From: Chromera velia | Lineage: Eukaryota; Sar; Chromeraceae | Direction: 5' to 3' | NCBI GenBank assembly: GCA_018398765.1 | Contig: JAHBMJ010002841.1 | Coordinates: forward strand, 34,115 to 79,114 | DNA: 45,000 bases | In this document: positions 44,001-45,000 of the stretch, one piece after another | How positions within the stretch are numbered: position 1 is the first letter of the stretch | How the letters are laid out: each line of letters opens with the position of its first letter | Program-made: the position numbers and the translations under genes | Notes under the pieces: generated by a model | Seen by the model: the letters and a program-made list of their open reading frames with translations, nothing else | Told to the model about the DNA's origin: nothing | Databases searched by the model: none

Positions 44001-44636
44001 ACGAAAGGGCGCGATCGAGCTGGTGGAGGAAGTAAAAAACTGTTTGAGTGAAGAATGTTGCACAGAAGAATGTTACAGAGAGGCGGGGACCAAAGAGACA
44101 GAAAGACAGATAGATAGTAGACGGACAAATTGACTTTATTCGACAGAAAGCAAGCACACGACGCCTCATAGACTAAACGGCATACGGGACATGAAAGAAG
44201 GACAACTCTACACAATTAGCTTCTCCGTGACACGTATAGCTGTGCCGACAGGAGCCCATGCACGCTTTCTTTCTGCCCGTGGTGCTCACGGAAATAGAAA
44301 TATATAGAGAGGACAAACCACGCACAGGGTAGTGAAAGTCCAATTACTCATGGATCAGAAGAAAAGGAAACAAATCGCCCCCCAAAAAAGCTGACTGACA
44401 GTTGGAAAGCCGCCGAGGCTGCCCAGGAGATCGGCTTGCCGTGTGTGTTTTGCGCAATCTTGAAGATGTTCGTGTCCATTTTACCGAACAGCGAAGTCTC
44501 AAGGCCCCTAGGAGAAGAAGGGACAGCGGGCAGATCCGCCCACGCTTTGTCCTTGTCTACATACCAGAGCTCTGATTGGTTGGTCTCTACAACTGTGTCG
44601 CTGATGGCACGGCAAGTCAATCCAGGCTCTCCGAGG
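39205..44636 (-). CDS. Class I 3',5'-cyclic-nucleotide phosphodiesterase (5' end not found)
   Basis: Phase-consistent exons are 44636-44400, 43920-43770, 43495-43391, 43180-43140, 42699-42428, 41921-41700, 41150-41089, 40781-40704, 40357-40299, 39768-39726 and 39510-39205. Joined, they give the whole PDEase_I catalytic domain: IFKIAQNTHGKPIS, FLDFGLDERELCEF, YRNDIPFHTATHGAEV, LIAAMAHDTGHPGVNNRYL (the HDxxHxGxxN signature), AVSYND/LSVLENFHAAL, LVIALILETDMKKHF, MLKAFMKTSDICHAG (metal-ligand Asp), EKWSLRICEEFHLQ, GDLERQQGLPISPMCDRS and KDQ/VGFVSFVALPLY with the invariant Gln and Phe of the nucleotide pocket. All metal ligands are present, so it should hydrolyse cAMP or cGMP. The usual YHN is FHT. 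An acidic loop (eight Glu) sits before FHEKIDDGTW and a long Gln/Glu insert precedes MLKAF. The C-terminus is a charged, probably coiled tail. Regulatory N-terminal exons may lie right of 44636 or off the window. Confidence 0.9.
39815..39907. repeat. (CA)n microsatellite
   Basis: About 90 bases of CA with some CG interruptions lie in the phosphodiesterase intron between exons 39768-39726 and 40357-40299. Confidence 0.95.
40899..41032. repeat. (ATTC)n, (CT)n and (CA)n compound microsatellite
   Basis: Three adjoining simple tracts lie in the phosphodiesterase intron between exons 40781-40704 and 41150-41089. Confidence 0.95.
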
Positions 44637-44639
44637 CTG

Positions 44640-44705
44640 CATGAATGAATGAATGAATGAATGAGTGAGTGAATGAATGAATGAATGAATGAATGAATGA
44701 ATGAA
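44640..44705. repeat. (GAAT)n microsatellite
   Basis: About sixteen GAAT/GAGT units lie directly upstream of the acceptor of the first recognised phosphodiesterase exon. The His/Ser/Phe-rich minus frame across it is not coding. Confidence 0.95.
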
Positions 44706-45000
44706 ACGCGGCATCGATGTGTCCTGCATCCCTTCTTCGTGTTTTTGTTTCTCACAGACAAATGAGGTCCTGGCCGGAACAGCTAAGGGGGCATTTGGAA
44801 TCTCACGAGAGACATGCAGAACAAACGACCGCATTGCTCCCGTGCGTTGAAGACCTTAAAAAGCAAAGACAGTAGAGGCCGAGGACATGGGGAAAGATCT
44901 TCATGGAAATCGATTCAGATAGAGAAAAGAAAAGTGGGGGAAGGTCCAAATTGGTAAGGCTTTGGAAGTTCGAAATCAGTTCACTGACAGCTTCTCGACA

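Noticed and set aside
45..44990. tRNA or rRNA genes
   Set aside because: I saw no cloverleaf with a convincing T-loop and no rRNA-like conserved blocks, though a covariance-model search was not possible.

Overview
The window is draft nuclear DNA from a protist with spliced genes, large repeat-filled intergenic spaces and many simple-sequence tracts. It fits a chromerid alga, most likely Chromera velia or a close relative. The reasons are an amplified-type leucine-rich-repeat (RNI-like) gene, clustered TGCATGCA elements of the kind bound by apicomplexan AP2 factors, short-exon genes with TGCAG acceptors, and DNA- and retro-transposon debris. The organism is inferred, not proven.

I built gene models by hand, chaining exons whose splice phases agree and whose joined protein matches a family. 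Five models came out well supported. (1) About 8562 to below 378, minus strand: a membrane protein with one N-terminal TM segment, then a Laminin-G-like lectin fold, a coiled-coil stretch and an ShK-like cysteine module; it may continue beyond the left edge. (2) 19016 to 14221, minus: an eight-exon LRR protein with two frameshifts. (3) 19745 to 21188, plus: a small type-I membrane protein with a cytosolic WW domain, sharing a bidirectional promoter with the LRR gene. (4) 31929 to 35251, plus: the sigma subunit of the AP-5 adaptor complex. (5) About 44636 to 39205, minus: a class I cyclic-nucleotide phosphodiesterase catalytic domain, 5' end not located. A catalytic-cysteine-lacking E2-like (UEV-like) gene lies at 27266 to about 26286, minus.

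Mobile DNA fills the rest. A broken non-LTR retrotransposon lies at about 10.5 to 12.7 kb. A 3.8-kb block at 21472 to 25241 carries a TNP2/Plavaka-like transposase remnant and an unidentified divergent gene, both bracketed by GGAATAGT-type arrays and 10-bp inverted ends. A 913-bp hAT-like non-autonomous element with a perfect 8-bp target duplication sits inside a minisatellite at 28.3 to 30.7 kb. AT-rich repeat deserts occupy 8.6 to 10.5, 12.7 to 14.2, 25.2 to 26.2, 30.7 to 31.9 and 35.3 to 37.1 kb.

The genes do not form a pathway. Several act at membranes or in signalling (adaptor subunit, phosphodiesterase, two membrane proteins), but nothing links them functionally beyond position. A single N at 7172 is flanked by identical 709-bp copies, which is best read as an assembly artefact inside gene 1.
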